A stretch of DNA of 64,000 nucleotides. Source: Blastocladiella emersonii ATCC 22665 (lineage: Eukaryota > Blastocladiomycota > Blastocladiomycetes > Blastocladiales > Blastocladiaceae). The position numbers were made by a program, and so were the translations under genes. Each line of letters starts with the position of its first letter. Within the stretch, counting starts at the first letter, position 1. The notes below the pieces were generated by a model. The model was not told where the DNA came from. It ran no database searches and saw only the letters and a program-made list of their open reading frames with translations. Positions 43,411 to 54,102 of the stretch are shown piece after piece. Where the stretch lies: contig JANHCV010000007.1 in the NCBI GenBank assembly GCA_025594325.1, forward strand, positions 1,550,001 to 1,614,000, in the 5' to 3' direction.

Positions 43411-45866
43411 CCACCGCAGCGGGGTGACCCCCCCATTTCCTGATGTCAGCAACCTGACGGTCAAGAACTGGTACGCGCTGCCGCTCATCTCGGAGCTCAT
43501 GAACCAGCTGCAGGGCGCGCGGTTCTTCACCAAGTTCGACCTGCGCGGCGCGTACAACCTGGTCCGGATCCGCAAGGCAACGAGTGGAAGACAGCGTTCC
43601 ACACGCGGGCCACTACAAGTGGCTGGTGATGCTGTTTGGTCTTGCGAACGCGCCCGCCGCGTTCCAGGCGTTTGTCAATGATGTGTTCTGCGACCTGCTT
43701 GACCGCGGCGTCGTGGTGTACCTGGACGACATTTTGATCTACGGCGGCGCAACGCAGGAGGAGCACACGGCGCTCATCAAGGAGGTGCTGCAGCGGCTGC
43801 TTGACAACCACCTGTTTGTCAAGCTCAAGAAGTGCGCGTTCAACGTGCAGCGCGTTGAGTACCTCGGGCACGTGGTCAGCACGTTGGGCGTCAAGATGGA
43901 TCCAGGGAAGGTGCGCGCCGTGACAGAGTGGCCTGTGGCGCGGACAGTCAAGCAGGTGCAGTTGTTCCTCGGCCTTGCTAACTACTACCGCAACTTCATC
44001 CCCGACTTCTCAAAACTGGCGCTGCCGCTCACGCGGCTCACGCAGAAGGACATGGCGTGGCGGTGGGGCGAGTTGGAGGCAGCGGCGTTTGAGGCCATCA
44101 AGTTGCAGTTCGCCACAGGCGGGGTGCTGGTGCACGTGGACCCCAACAAGCCGTTTGTGGTCGAGACGGACGCGTCCAACTTTGCCATCAGGTGCGTGCT
44201 GGCGCAGCGCGACAATGCGGGCGAGCTGTGGCCAGTCGCGTTCCACTCGCGCTCGCTCAAGGCGGCGGAGCTCAACTACCCGGTGCTTGATAAGGAGTTG
44301 CTTGCCATCAAGGTCGCGTTTGAGGTGTGGCGGCACCACCTCAAGGGCGCGCGGCACCCAGTCCAGGTGTTCACTGACCACAAGAACCTTGAGCATTTCC
44401 GCACCATGAAGGTCGAGTCGCAGCGGCACGCGCGGTGGGCGCTGTTCTTTGAGCGGTTCAAGTTCCAGTTCACGTACCAGCCCGGCGCCATCAACAGGCG
44501 CGCCGACGCGCTCTTGCGCCGCGCCGACTACGAGGCGCGCAATAACCCAATGCTCAGCCGCTCGATCGTCCCCACCACATCGCTCATGGTTGGCGCCACG
44601 CTGGGCACGTCGGCGGGCGACGGCGAGGGGGAGGAGGATGGCAACCCAACCCACGCAGCAATTCTGGACGACATGCGCAACAACAAGTACGCGCAGAAGG
44701 TGCGGCGCAACCAAGCCAAGTACCCGCAGCTCGAGGTTGACCTCAACGGGTTCATCTGGTGCGAGGCCAAGCTGTACGTGCCCACAGGCGTCGCGCGCAT
44801 GCACGTGCTTGAGGAGGCGCACTTGATGCGGGTCGCAGGGCATTTCGGCGTCGCGCGCACCATCAACCTGGTCGAGCGGTCGTACTGGTGGCCCAGGATG
44901 CGCCGCGAGGTTGACCTGTTTGTCAAGTCGTGCCTCACCTGCGCGCAGGCCAAGGTGCCGCGTCATCGACCCAACAGCAAGCTGCAGCCACTGCCCACGC
45001 CGTTGTGGCCGTGGTTGTTGGTCTCCATGGACTTCATCACGGACCTGCCGCGCAGCAAGGGCATGACGTGCATCATGGTTGTGGTCAACTGGTTCTCCAA
45101 GATGACACACTTCATCCCGCTCGCTGCGATCCCAACGGTCGCCACAACCGCCAAGGCCTTCATCCAGCACGTTGTGCGGCTGCACGGGCTCCCCACTGAC
45201 ATCGTTTCGGACCGCGGGTCGCAGTTCACATTGCGGTTCTGGTTGGCCATGTGCGAGTCGCTCGAGATCAAGGCCAAGCTCTTGACAGCGTACCACCTGC
45301 AGACCAATGGGCAGACCAAGCGCATGAACCAGACCCTCAAGGTGTACCTGCGCATGTTTGTCAACGAGGAGCAGACGAACTGGGTCAAGCTGCTGCCGTA
45401 CGCCGAGATGGCCATCAACAACGCATGCAACAAGTCAACAGGCGAGACGCCGTTCAAGGTCAACTATGGCTTTGACCCGCGGCTGGCGGCGGCAACAGAC
45501 TGGTCAGGTTGGGTCCCATTGGCCGCGGCGCTGGCCAAGCGCATCGCCAACATCCAGGGCCAGCTGCTTGAGAAGGTCAAGCGCGCCAAGCAGCTGTACA
45601 AGAAGCACGCTGACCAACGCCGCCGCAAGGGCCCCAACTACAAGGTCGGCGACATGGTGCTGCTGAGCACCAAGAACCTGCGTGTCAACGTGCCCAAGGC
45701 CAAGCTCGGGCAGAAGTACACAGAGCCGCTCAAGATTGTGCGCCTCATCTGCAAGTCGGCCATTGAGCACAAGCTGCTGCTGACCATGGCGCGCGTCCAC
45801 CCGGTGTTCCACATCTCGCTTGTCAAGCCAGTGGTTGCGCACAACGAGGACACGTTCCCAGGCCGC
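43411..45866 (+). pseudogene. Element A pol: reverse transcriptase, RNase H, integrase
   Basis: The reverse transcriptase part shows [10 protein letters not shown] and the active site VVYLDDILIYGG. RNase H follows (VVETDASNFA, FTDHKNLEHF). Integrase has a zinc-binding part (HLMRVAGHFG with C-x2-C in SCLTCAQAK) and a core with SMDFITDLP and SDRGSQF. Two small deletions near 43580-43610 break the frame. Trp replaces the usual Arg at 43469-43471 (KNWYALP). In integrase the catalytic Glu is replaced by Lys at 45318-45320 (NGQTKRMNQ). The copy is therefore dead even without the element B insertion at the end of its integrase C-terminus (ISLVKPVVAHNEDTFPG). Confidence 0.85.
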
Positions 45867-46083
45867 TGTAAAGACGAGGGACCAGGGGCGGGTTGATGAA
45901 CACGAGGCGCAATTAATCGCGTGATAAATGATCTTGTTCCGTGGAGAGCGAGAGCCGGCTGCACCGCACTCCACGCTGAAATGGGGACAACAGTGAACGG
46001 GGAGCGGGGAATCTTGGATCGGCAAGTCGCGCCACGCCGCGCGTGAACGCAACGCGCCACACCTGTCACGCTGCGCCGTGACA
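45867..46083 (-). repeat. 3' LTR of element B (217 bp)
   Basis: Begins TGTAAAGAC and ends CGTGACA on the plus strand, so both strands show TG...CA ends. It matches 51438-51654 except at three positions seen by eye. Confidence 0.9.
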
Positions 46084-49000
46084 CCACCTCCCCCTCCCGC
46101 CCACGGCCCGTCGCGGCGGTCGAGGTTTGTTGGGGTGCGCCGCGTAGAACTGCGCGACAGCCTCGAGGCGGCGCATGTTGTCTGAGTTGTCTTGCCACGT
46201 CGCCTCGTTGATTGGGTACCCGCGCCAGTGGACAAGGTACCGCACAGTCTTGTTGCAGCCGGACCCAATGTACTTGGAGTCAAGGATCTGCTCAACGAAG
46301 TAGTACTCCTTGTCGTTGCGGATGATGGGGTCAGGCGGCGGTACGTGACGACTGGGGAACCAACGCTTGTCCAACGCAACAAACGGCTTGACAAGCGAGA
46401 CGTGGAAGATGGGGTGGACGCGCTCCATGCCCTCGGGCAACTCAAGCTTGACGTTGGTCACGCCAATGACGCGCTTGATGCGGAACGGACCCAGGTAGAG
46501 CGGCGCGAGCTTGTTCGACGACTTGATGTGGCGCAGGTTCTTGGCCGAGAGCAGGACCATCTGGTTGACGTGGTACTGCGGCGCCTCGCGGCGGCGTTGG
46601 TTGGCGTACTGCTTCTGTTGAGCCCGTGCGCGCTTGAGGTGCTGGCGCATCTTGGTCTGGACCTGGCCAATACGTTGCGCAAAGTTGACAACCTTGTTGG
46701 CGCCCTTGCCAATACCCTTGGCCAATGGCGGCGGGTCCGTGAACTTGGGCCCAAACCTGTAGTTGGCCTCGAACGGCGTCTTGCCCGTCGACTCGTGCTG
46801 CACGTTGTTGTAGGCGATCTCGGCGACAAGCAGCATTGAGCGCCACGAGTCCTGGTGGCGGTCGAGGTACAGGCGCAGATACTGCTCGAGCGACTGGTTG
46901 ATGCGCTCAGTCTGCCATCGGTCTGCAGGTGGAACGCCGTCAACAGCTTGCGCTTGATCCCAAGCGTCTTGCACAGTTGCGCCCAGTACTGCGACGTAAA
47001 CTGGGTCCCGCGGTCCAAGACGATCTTGTTGGGCAGCCCGTGATGCCAGACAACGTGCTCGATCATGGCGTTGGCCGTGCCCTCGGCCGTCGGAACGCCG
47101 GGCATGGCGACAACGTGGGCCATCTTGGTCAGGCGGTCGACAACAACCATGATGCACGTCATGCCGTCGCTGGTCGGCAGGATGACCATGAAGTTGACAG
47201 AGATTGAGCTCCACGGGCGGCGCGGGATTGGTAGCAGCTGCAGCAGGCCCAAGGGGAGCTGACGCAACGGCTTGCACCGCTGGCAGCGCACGCACGACTC
47301 AATGAAGGCCTCAACGTTGCGGCGCCACGTTGGCCACCAGTACTTGGCCGCGATCTTCTCAAACGTCTTGCGGCGGCTGGGGTGGCCCAAGATTGGCGCG
47401 TTGTGCTCCTGCTCAAGGACGCGGGTGCGTGCCACGCCGTCGGGCACGTACAGGCGCTTGTTGAACCACAGGAGCCCGTTGTTGTCAAAGCGCAGCGAGG
47501 GGTATTGCTCCGGATCACCGCAAACCCAAGCAGCAAACTCGTTGTCAGCCATCCCCCTCCTAACGGCCGACGTCCCCGTTGGCTCTTCACCGATGCCCGG
47601 TTCCTTGAGCACCTTGGGCGGGTTGGGCGGCAGCGCGAACGACTTGGTGGCGCGACTCGACGTGTCCGACATGGCCGCAGCAATGACCTTGGCCGCAAGC
47701 AGCGGCTGCCCGAGCTGCGGGTTGTACTCGCGCTCGTAGTTGGGACGCCGCAACAGCGCATCCGCGCGGCCGTTGTCCTTGCCGGGCACGTACGAGATGT
47801 GGAAGTCGAACTGGTCAAAGAAGAGCGACCACCAAGCGTGCCGCTGCGACTCGACCTTGGCCAAGCGGAAGTACTCGAGATTGCAGTGGTTGGTGCGGAC
47901 CTCAACGGGGCAGCGCGCGCCCTCGAGGTGGTGTCGCCACACCTCAAACGCAACCTTGATGGCGAGCAGTTCCTTGTCAAAGATTGGGTAGTTGAGCTCC
48001 GGCCCTTTCAGCGACTGCAAGTGGTAAGCGACTGGGTGCAGATGAGCTCCATTGTCATCGCGTTGCAGGAGGACGCAGCCGAGAGCGAAGTTGGAGGCGT
48101 CCGTCTTGACGATGAACGGCTTGAGCGGGTCGGGATGGGCGAGCACGGGCTGCAAGGTGAACGCCGACTTGAGCAACTCAAACGCCTTCTCCTCGATGTC
48201 GGTCCACTTCCATGCAACGTCCTTGCGCGTGAGTCGATGCAACGGGAGCGCGATGGCCAAGTATTCCTTGATGAAGCGGCGGTAGTAGTTAGCGAACCTG
48301 AGGAACTTCTGCACGTCGCGGACCGACGTGGGTCTCGGCCACTCGAGGACGGCCGCGATCTTGGCCTGGTCCATGGCGACGCCCGTCGCCGACACAACGT
48401 GGCCCAGGTACTTGGTCTTGTCGGTGAAGAACTCGCACTTGTCGCAGCGCGCGTACAGGCCGTGGTCGCGCATCCGTCGCAGCACCTTGGCGAGGATTTG
48501 GGCGTTCTCCTCGCGGGTCTTCGAATAGATGAACACGTCGTCCAGATACACCAGGACGCCGCGGTCAATGAGGTCGCGGAAGATGTCGTTGACCAGGTGC
48601 TGAAAAACGGCTGGCGCGTTTGACAGGCCAAACGGCATCACGAGGTACTCGAAGTGGCTGTACTTGGTGCGGAACGCCGTCTTCCACTCGTCGCCAGGCT
48701 TGATGCGGACGAGGTTGTACGCGCCGCGCAGGTCGAGCTTGGAGAACACCTTGGCGCCCTGGACGCGGTCAAGGATCTTGTGGATGAGTGGCAGCGGGTG
48801 TCAGTTCTTGATTGTGATGGCGTTGAGCCGTTGGTAGTCAATGCACATGCGCTTTGACCCGTCCTTCTTGGGCACAAAGATGACTGGCGCGCTGGCGGGC
48901 GACTTGGACGGCCGGATGAAGCCGCGCGCGAGCAGGTCGTCGATGGTCTTGCACAGCTCCTCGGACTCAGCCTTGGTCAGCGCGTAGATGGGCAGGAACG

Positions 49001-49960
49001 GCGGCGCCTTGCTGTCCTCGAGCTTGATGCTGCAGTCGTAGTCGGGCCGTGATTTGGGGAGTTCCTTGGCGCCCGCGTCGTTGAACACGGACGCGAACTC
49101 GGCGATCTTGGGCGGCAGGTCGGGCAGTGCGGGTGGGCTTGTGGTCGGCGTTTCGTCGGGCGGTCCGTCTCAATCGCTCCACTCGAGCGAATCCGCGTCG
49201 GCGCGATACGTGGTTTTGGCGGCGTTGACGGCACCGAGAGAGCATGTGGCGGCCGCGGCACAGCTGTGGTCGCAGTGGCCCTCGATCTCGGCGGGGTCGT
49301 CGCTGCCCACGTCTGTGCAAGGCTCAGCGCCGCAATGACCGCGGCAGCGTCAGCGGACGTGGATGTGGCGCTGCTCCTTTCCCGGGCACAGCGTAGCCCT
49401 GGTCTCGTCAAACCAGTCGAGACCAAGAATCGTCAGGAACATGGGGGAGTCAATGACAAGCAGGTCAAGCGTCACGCAATAGTGGCACGGCAGGCCTGCG
49501 TACGCGCGGCTACGCGGGGCCTTTGCCCAAGCCCACTGCGGGATTGGGTGCACGGCGCGACGACCAAACGCGTGTGCGGGTAGGACGCGGGACCCGAGGC
49601 CCGCAGCGCGCCGTCGCAGGTGGGTGACGCCTCGCAGCATGGCGACAACGGCGCGGACCTTGTGCGTGATGGCTCCACTTGCAAGCGGCGTCCCATTGGC
49701 GTTGCCCATGGTCCGTGGGCGCGCGAGCGGGATCAGCTTCATTCCCATGGCCTCGGCGAGCCGATGGTCAATGAACGAGTTGGGCGCGCCCAAGTCGATC
49801 ATGTGCGCCACGGCGGCTGGCCGGCCTGCGCCGCTCGCGTCACCAAGCGCGGCTTTGAGGTACAGGTGTTGGTCACGGTGATCTAGTGCAAAGACTGATG
49901 CCAGGTAGTGAGCGACTGCGTTCTCATTCAGCTCCTTCTCAACAGAAAAATCAACATCCG
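46066..49960 (-). pseudogene. Element B pol: protease, reverse transcriptase, RNase H, integrase, chromodomain
   Basis: The protease active site reads HMIDLGAPNSF at about 49791, with Leu where Ser/Thr is expected. Reverse transcriptase has [14 protein letters not shown] and VLVYLDDVFIYS. RNase H reads VKTDASNFA but TNHCNLEYF, with Asn for the usual Asp. Integrase has an H-H-C-C start, SVNFMVILP (Asn for the first catalytic Asp), LDRGTQFTS and QTERINQS. The end is a chromodomain (YYFVEQILDSKYI, VRYLVHWRGYP). TGA codons interrupt the frame at 49170-49172 and 48801-48803. A one-base loss at about 46915 shifts the frame just before the integrase Glu. A further frame change lies between protease and reverse transcriptase. 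Confidence 0.85.
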
Positions 49961-50107
49961 TTTGGGTTGCCGCGGGGGTGGGCAACAAAGCAAGCGCCGC
50001 AACCGTGCTCGCTGGGGCCACGTCATGGGCTTGCCCGGTTGGCGGGGTTGACGGCAGGCGCTTGCGCTGCCCATGCCGGTTCTTGACGGGCGCGAGCGTT
50101 GGCTCGC

Positions 50108-51402
50108 TCACGCCCAACCGGCGTTTCCCAACGCCGACGTCAATGACGGGTTGCCCTTCTGCCACTGCTGGCAGCGCTCCTGCTGCTGCTTCTGGTCGCG
50201 GGGCGAAGCGCAGTCCTTGGCGTAGTGGCCGCGACCGCTGCAGTTGAAGCACGTGAGGCCAGGCGGGGCGACGGCGCCAATCACCATGGGCTCCAACCCA
50301 TTGTTGTACATGGACGTGGTCGGGGGGGGGGGGGGGGGGGGGGCAGCGCGCGGGGCGGGGGCGCGTACAGGGTGGGGGCGGGGGCGAGGCGGCCCATGGC
50401 CGCGTTCTTGATGCCGGCCTTGGCGTTGACAAACGACTGCAGGGCCTTGTTGAACTTGCCAAGGCGGGTCGCCTCAAGGAACGACGCATGATGGTGCACA
50501 GGGTGGGAGGGTGGGATGGCCTCGAGCAGGATGGCCATGGCAATGAGGCCGGGCATGCGGTACTTGAGCACAAGCTGCGTCATTGTTGCCAAGAACGCGC
50601 CCGTCCCACCGTGTCCGGGGCGCAGGCGCAGCAGGCCGCGCGCCCGGTTGATGCCGTCGCGGGACTTGGGCATGAGGCGGAGCAGGTCCTCGGCGTACTC
50701 AACAAAGCACAAGCATGCGCCCGTGGGGCACCGACACGCGAACTGGTACTGGCTGTCAAGCCACGCGCGCGCAAACGGCGTTGTCTTGAGGTCAACAATG
50801 TCAGACAGGTGGGTCTGGAGGGCGTGCTCGACGTCGAGCACGTCCTGGACCTGCGCGTACTTCTGGGCGATGCGGCGAAGGTGCGCCATGACGCCCTCCG
50901 TCAAGTCAGTGACCGGTCTGTAGTTCCCGGGCTTGAAGAAGTCCATCACAAGCTGGCGCTGGGGGTTGGAGGCCGGGCGCGTGACCATGAGCAACAGGTT
51001 GGGCATGCCATTGGCGGGGTCTGTCTCGGCGGCGCGGTGCTGCGCGAGCTGCGCCTGCAGCTGGGCGAGCTGCGACTCAAGGCGCGCCTGCTTGGCGCGG
51101 AGCTGCACGTTCTCGGCGCGGAGGCGCTCCTTGGTGTCCTGCGCCGTCTTGAGGCAGTAGGTCGTGCGGGCCAGGACGTGGACAACGACCTTGGTCGTCT
51201 GGTGGGCACGGTTGAGCTGGTCGTCCTCGGGCGCCGTGATGATCGACGCGGCGAGCGCGCCGCCGTGGATGATGTCGAGGAACGTCTCGCGGCTGGCGTG
51301 GTTGAGGGTGGACACGGGGACCGCAGCGACAACGGACTTGAGCAGCGGTACCATGACAGCCGGGTCGTCAAGGTGAATTGGGGGGAGTGCGTTGGTGGAC
51401 AT
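50108..51402 (-). pseudogene. Element B gag, frameshifted at a 22-nt homopolymer
   Basis: From ATG at 51402 the capsid-type region runs about 350 residues, with a coiled-coil-like part (RLESQLAQLQAQLAQ) and FARAWLDSQYQF. It then enters a proline run encoded by C (plus-strand G at 50322-50343). Past this run the nucleocapsid zinc knuckle CFNCSGRGHYAKDC is in another frame. The run length sets the frame, so slippage in the cell or a sequencing error could explain the break. Confidence 0.75.
50322..50343 (+). repeat. Poly-G run of 22 nt inside gag
   Basis: Twenty-two consecutive G on the plus strand lie at the joint between the capsid and zinc-knuckle frames of element B gag. Confidence 0.9.
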
Positions 51403-51425
51403 CTTGCCGCCGGTGGTAGGGGGGT

Positions 51426-51437
51426 GACGGAACAAAG
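51426..51437 (-). promoter_or_regulatory. Candidate primer-binding site of element B
   Basis: Directly inside the 5' LTR the coding strand reads CTTTGTTCCGTC. TTGTTCCGT within it is complementary to ACGGAACAA inside the element's own LTR (51505-51513 on the opposite sense). Self-complementarity of this kind is known in Tf1/sushi retrotransposons, which prime from their own RNA. Confidence 0.4.
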
Positions 51438-51654
51438 TGTAAAGACAAGGGACCAGGGGCGGGTTGATGAACACGAGGCGCAATTAATCGCGTGATAAAT
51501 GATCTTGTTCCGTGGAGAGCGAGAGCCGGCTGCACCGCACTACACGCTGAAATGGGGACAACAGTGAACGGGGAGCGGGGAATCCTGGATCGGCAAGTCG
51601 CGCCACGCCGCGCGTGAACGCAACGCGCCACACCTGTCACGCTGCGCCGTGACA
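51438..51654 (-). repeat. 5' LTR of element B (217 bp)
   Basis: Pairs with 45867-46083 as a direct repeat. Followed on the right by the GCCGC target duplication and then by the resumed coding sequence of element A. Confidence 0.9.
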
Positions 51655-51909
51655 GCCGCACGCTGCTGCCGCCGGCGCTGTACGTCGTCAACGGGCGCAA
51701 GGAGTGGTCGGTCATGGCGATTGTCAACGCATGCAGGTTGGCTTTGGGTCGCAGCGTTGAGTACCTGGTCAAGTGGCATGCCTGCCCCAAGACCAACAAC
51801 ACGTGGGAGCCGTACGCAAACCTCAAGCACCTCAAGATGCTTGCCAAGTTCCACGTCGCGCACCTGTCGGCCCCTGACCCTCGCCGCAGGAGAGGAGGGG
51901 GGGGGATAG
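51655..51909 (+). pseudogene. Chromodomain end of element A pol
   Basis: After the target duplication the frame encodes RTLLPPALYVVNGRKEWSV, then a chromodomain (VEYLVKWHACP, NNTWEPYANLKHL). It continues the element A frame cut at 45866. Chromodomains direct chromoviral integrase to marked chromatin. It ends at a G-rich tract and TAG next to the candidate LTR. Confidence 0.8.
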
Positions 51910-52082
51910 TGTCACGTGCGCGTTTGGCACGTGCGCCGTGACGTCTCAGATTGTTGAGCCGCTGCTTGCTTGCACTCTGTTCTTGCTCCCTGCTGTTCTA
52001 CCACATACATCCTCGTTCGCTAGTCATTGTGTATTTGGCCCTCCGCGGGCGCTCTGTTATGTACAGTGTGTTGATGCCGACA
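51910..52082 (+). repeat. Candidate 3' LTR of element A
   Basis: Starts TGTCACGTGCGCG just after the purine tract of the element. The LTR of element B also starts TGTCAC on its coding strand. The end at CCGACA (52082) gives TG...CA ends and 173 bp but is not confirmed by a second copy here. Confidence 0.4.
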
Positions 52083-52285
52083 GAAGGAGGCGGGAGACAA
52101 GTAGTCAGGGATGTCTATTCCTGCCTTGGGCCCCGAACCCAAGACGGGGAGAGGGGAGAATGGATAACAAAGCAGGGCGCGCCGCAGCGGGGTGCGACGG
52201 TGCGGGAGCGAGGGATTGCGGGCGGCTCACGCAAGATCAGATGATTGATCACCGCGGTCGTGGCCACATGAACAACACGCAACAC

Positions 52286-52419
52286 AGTGGGTTACCCACG
52301 GCCTGCCCACCGCTTGGGCTAAGCAATTGGTCTCCCTGAGTGGTGGGTTACTACGCCGACCCACCGCTTGGGTGAGCAACTGGCTCCAATTGGTCATCCC
52401 GAGTGGTGGGTTCTACAGA
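52286..52419. repeat. Tandem repeat of 53-63 bp, 2.3 units
   Basis: AGTGG-x-GGGTTAC, CCACCGCTTGGG and GCAAYTGG return in the same order from 52286 and 52339. A third partial unit begins at 52402. It lies directly left of the palindrome at the duplication boundary. Confidence 0.6.
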
Positions 52420-52434
52420 GAGTGGTAGTAGTAT

Positions 52435-52457
52435 GTAGAATACCGACGGTATTCTAC
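52435..52457. repeat. Perfect 11-bp-arm palindrome at the duplication boundary
   Basis: GTAGAATACCG and its exact complement flank a single A. It ends seven bases before the first base shared with the left copy of the inverted duplication. Such a structure can form a cruciform and promote breakage. Confidence 0.75.
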
Positions 52458-52463
52458 AGCAGC

Positions 52464-52795
52464 AGTCCCATTCCCAGTCGCAGACGCAGACCCAGTGGGG
52501 CAACGGCCACGGCGATGACGCGCAGCACCAGCACCAGTCGCAGTTGCAGGGCCAGTGGTCCAACGGCCACGGCGACGCGTTCCAGTCGCAGTCGCAGTCG
52601 CAGTCGCAGACCCAGTTCCAGGGCCACAACTCGGCCGACGGCTTTGTCAGCGGCAACCTGGCCACGTGGGGTCCCTCAGGCGACTGCAGCAGCAGCAGCA
52701 GCAGTAGCGACTTCCACATCATGCCGATCAACAACACCAGCAACGACTGCGACGTCACGACCCTGCCCATCAACCACGGCTCCTGCTGCTGCTAA
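52464..52795 (+). pseudogene. 5'-truncated copy of the Gln/Ser-repeat gene
   Basis: The frame starts within a Gln/Ser repeat (SHSQSQTQTQWGNGHG) and continues to the shared C-terminus and TAA. The start codon, N-terminus and promoter are missing. One substitution (His for Gln) was seen near the left edge. Confidence 0.85.
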
Positions 52796-54102
52796 GGCGC
52801 GCGCGTGCGTTGGTCGCCCATATCGCGCTCGCTCACCTGCGCTACAACTAGATGTCGCACGTTTGCGTCGATATTGTCCATAGTCCCTTCCCTACAATCC
52901 ATTGCATCCTTATTCTACTGCCATGCTGCCTCCTCGCAAGAACTAGTCCGTCACGACTGAAAGCTGAACGCTGTCCAGGAGGTCGGAGGGGGGTGTGGAC
53001 GCGCTGCGAGCGTCAATAACGGCCTGTCTTGCTTCGAATCAGGCACGTACCCTGTCATATCTCGGCGGGTCGCTCTTTGGAACGGTTCCTGCGAGCCGCC
53101 TGGTCGCGAACCTGATCGAGAGAATGATCAGAAAACGTGAGTGGCGCTTTCGCCGTTGAGGCTGTCGATGCCGCTCGCGCCCTCAAACGACCTCATTCGG
53201 CCTTGCTCCCCCGCTCACCAAAAGTCTTCGGCCATGGATTCACGACGACACTTGATGCAAACTCATGAACATGAAAACCGCACTTGTTTCTTGCTCAACT
53301 TGCCGCCCAAGCTGCAGCTGGCTATAGCCTCGTACCTCTCGCTCTACGACGCGGCGACGCTCCGCGCGACTTGTTGGCGCGTGAATTCGTCAGTACTCTG
53401 GCACGGGCAGCTTTGGTGGCCGATGCTCCTTGCTCTTGCCGCTGGCAACGCGAGCCGGTTCCGGGCAGTCGCTCTGCCGTACTACGGCCCACGCCGTCAC
53501 CGGCACCGCAACCTGCCGCCAGCGTGCAGCAACGCTCAAGTCAAGTCCATCTTTTTCGAGCTTGCTTCCGTCATGGTTTCTCGAGATGTCGGGGACCGCA
53601 GTCGCTGGTCGATGCTCCCGGCTTGGACCCACCACGGCCGAATTCCCATTGACCAGCGGGCGTACGTGCGTCTCCACACATCTGCCATGCGGCGGGGCGC
53701 TATAAACGCAATGGCGGTCCTTGCGACGTGGAAGAATCGCAACGGCCGTAACCTGCACGACCTGCATCTCGTCGCCCAGTGGTCGACCCAATCTGCCGCT
53801 TGCGCACGCTATCAACCTTGCGAGCAATGGCGGCTTCAAACCCGGCCAAGTTGCGCCCCTCTTGCGCGCCACGTTCTACTCGGCTTGCCGACTCGGGTCC
53901 GTCGACGAAGCAGTCACACAATTCCTCCTGCAACCCGCAAGCTTTTTGCCTCGAACTGCTTCTGGATGCTCCAGCCCACGACGATCATGTGCATGACGAC
54001 GCGAAGACCTCGCTGCTCGGGACGGCCTTTGCGCTGATGATGAAAGGCTCTATGCGCGGCGGCGGAGCAATTGCGGTCGCGCGACTCCTTGCCAATCTCA
54101 CC
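52464..54102 (+). repeat. Inverted duplication, right copy (1,639 bp)
   Basis: Mirror of 23145-24783. On its left it begins inside the Gln/Ser-repeat coding sequence. On its right it runs without a break into the rest of the F-box-like gene. The left copy shows the opposite arrangement. Confidence 0.95.

Larger units (their letters stand above)
45867..51654 (-). mobile_element. Ty3/gypsy chromovirus B, complete with LTRs, inserted in element A
   Basis: A 5.8-kb element on the minus strand with two directly repeated 217-bp LTRs that differ at only three visible positions. Internal order is gag with a zinc knuckle, protease, reverse transcriptase, RNase H, integrase and chromodomain. A five-base duplication GCCGC flanks it (45862-45866 and 51655-51659). 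The LTR similarity shows a recent insertion, although the coding frames are already broken. Confidence 0.92.
43411..52082 (+). mobile_element. Ty3/gypsy chromovirus A, 5'-truncated and split by element B
   Basis: The element lacks its 5' LTR, gag, protease and the first part of reverse transcriptase. Its pol runs from 43411 to 45866, is interrupted by element B (45867-51654), and resumes at 51655 with a chromodomain. A purine-rich tract and a candidate 3' LTR starting TGTCAC at 51910 follow. The right end of the LTR is not certain. Confidence 0.8.

Noticed and set aside
23145-54102. Duplication as a simple assembly duplication
   Set aside because: The two copies differ at a few bases and each continues into a different, complete gene, which a collapsed or repeated contig would not give. 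Long-read proof is still absent.
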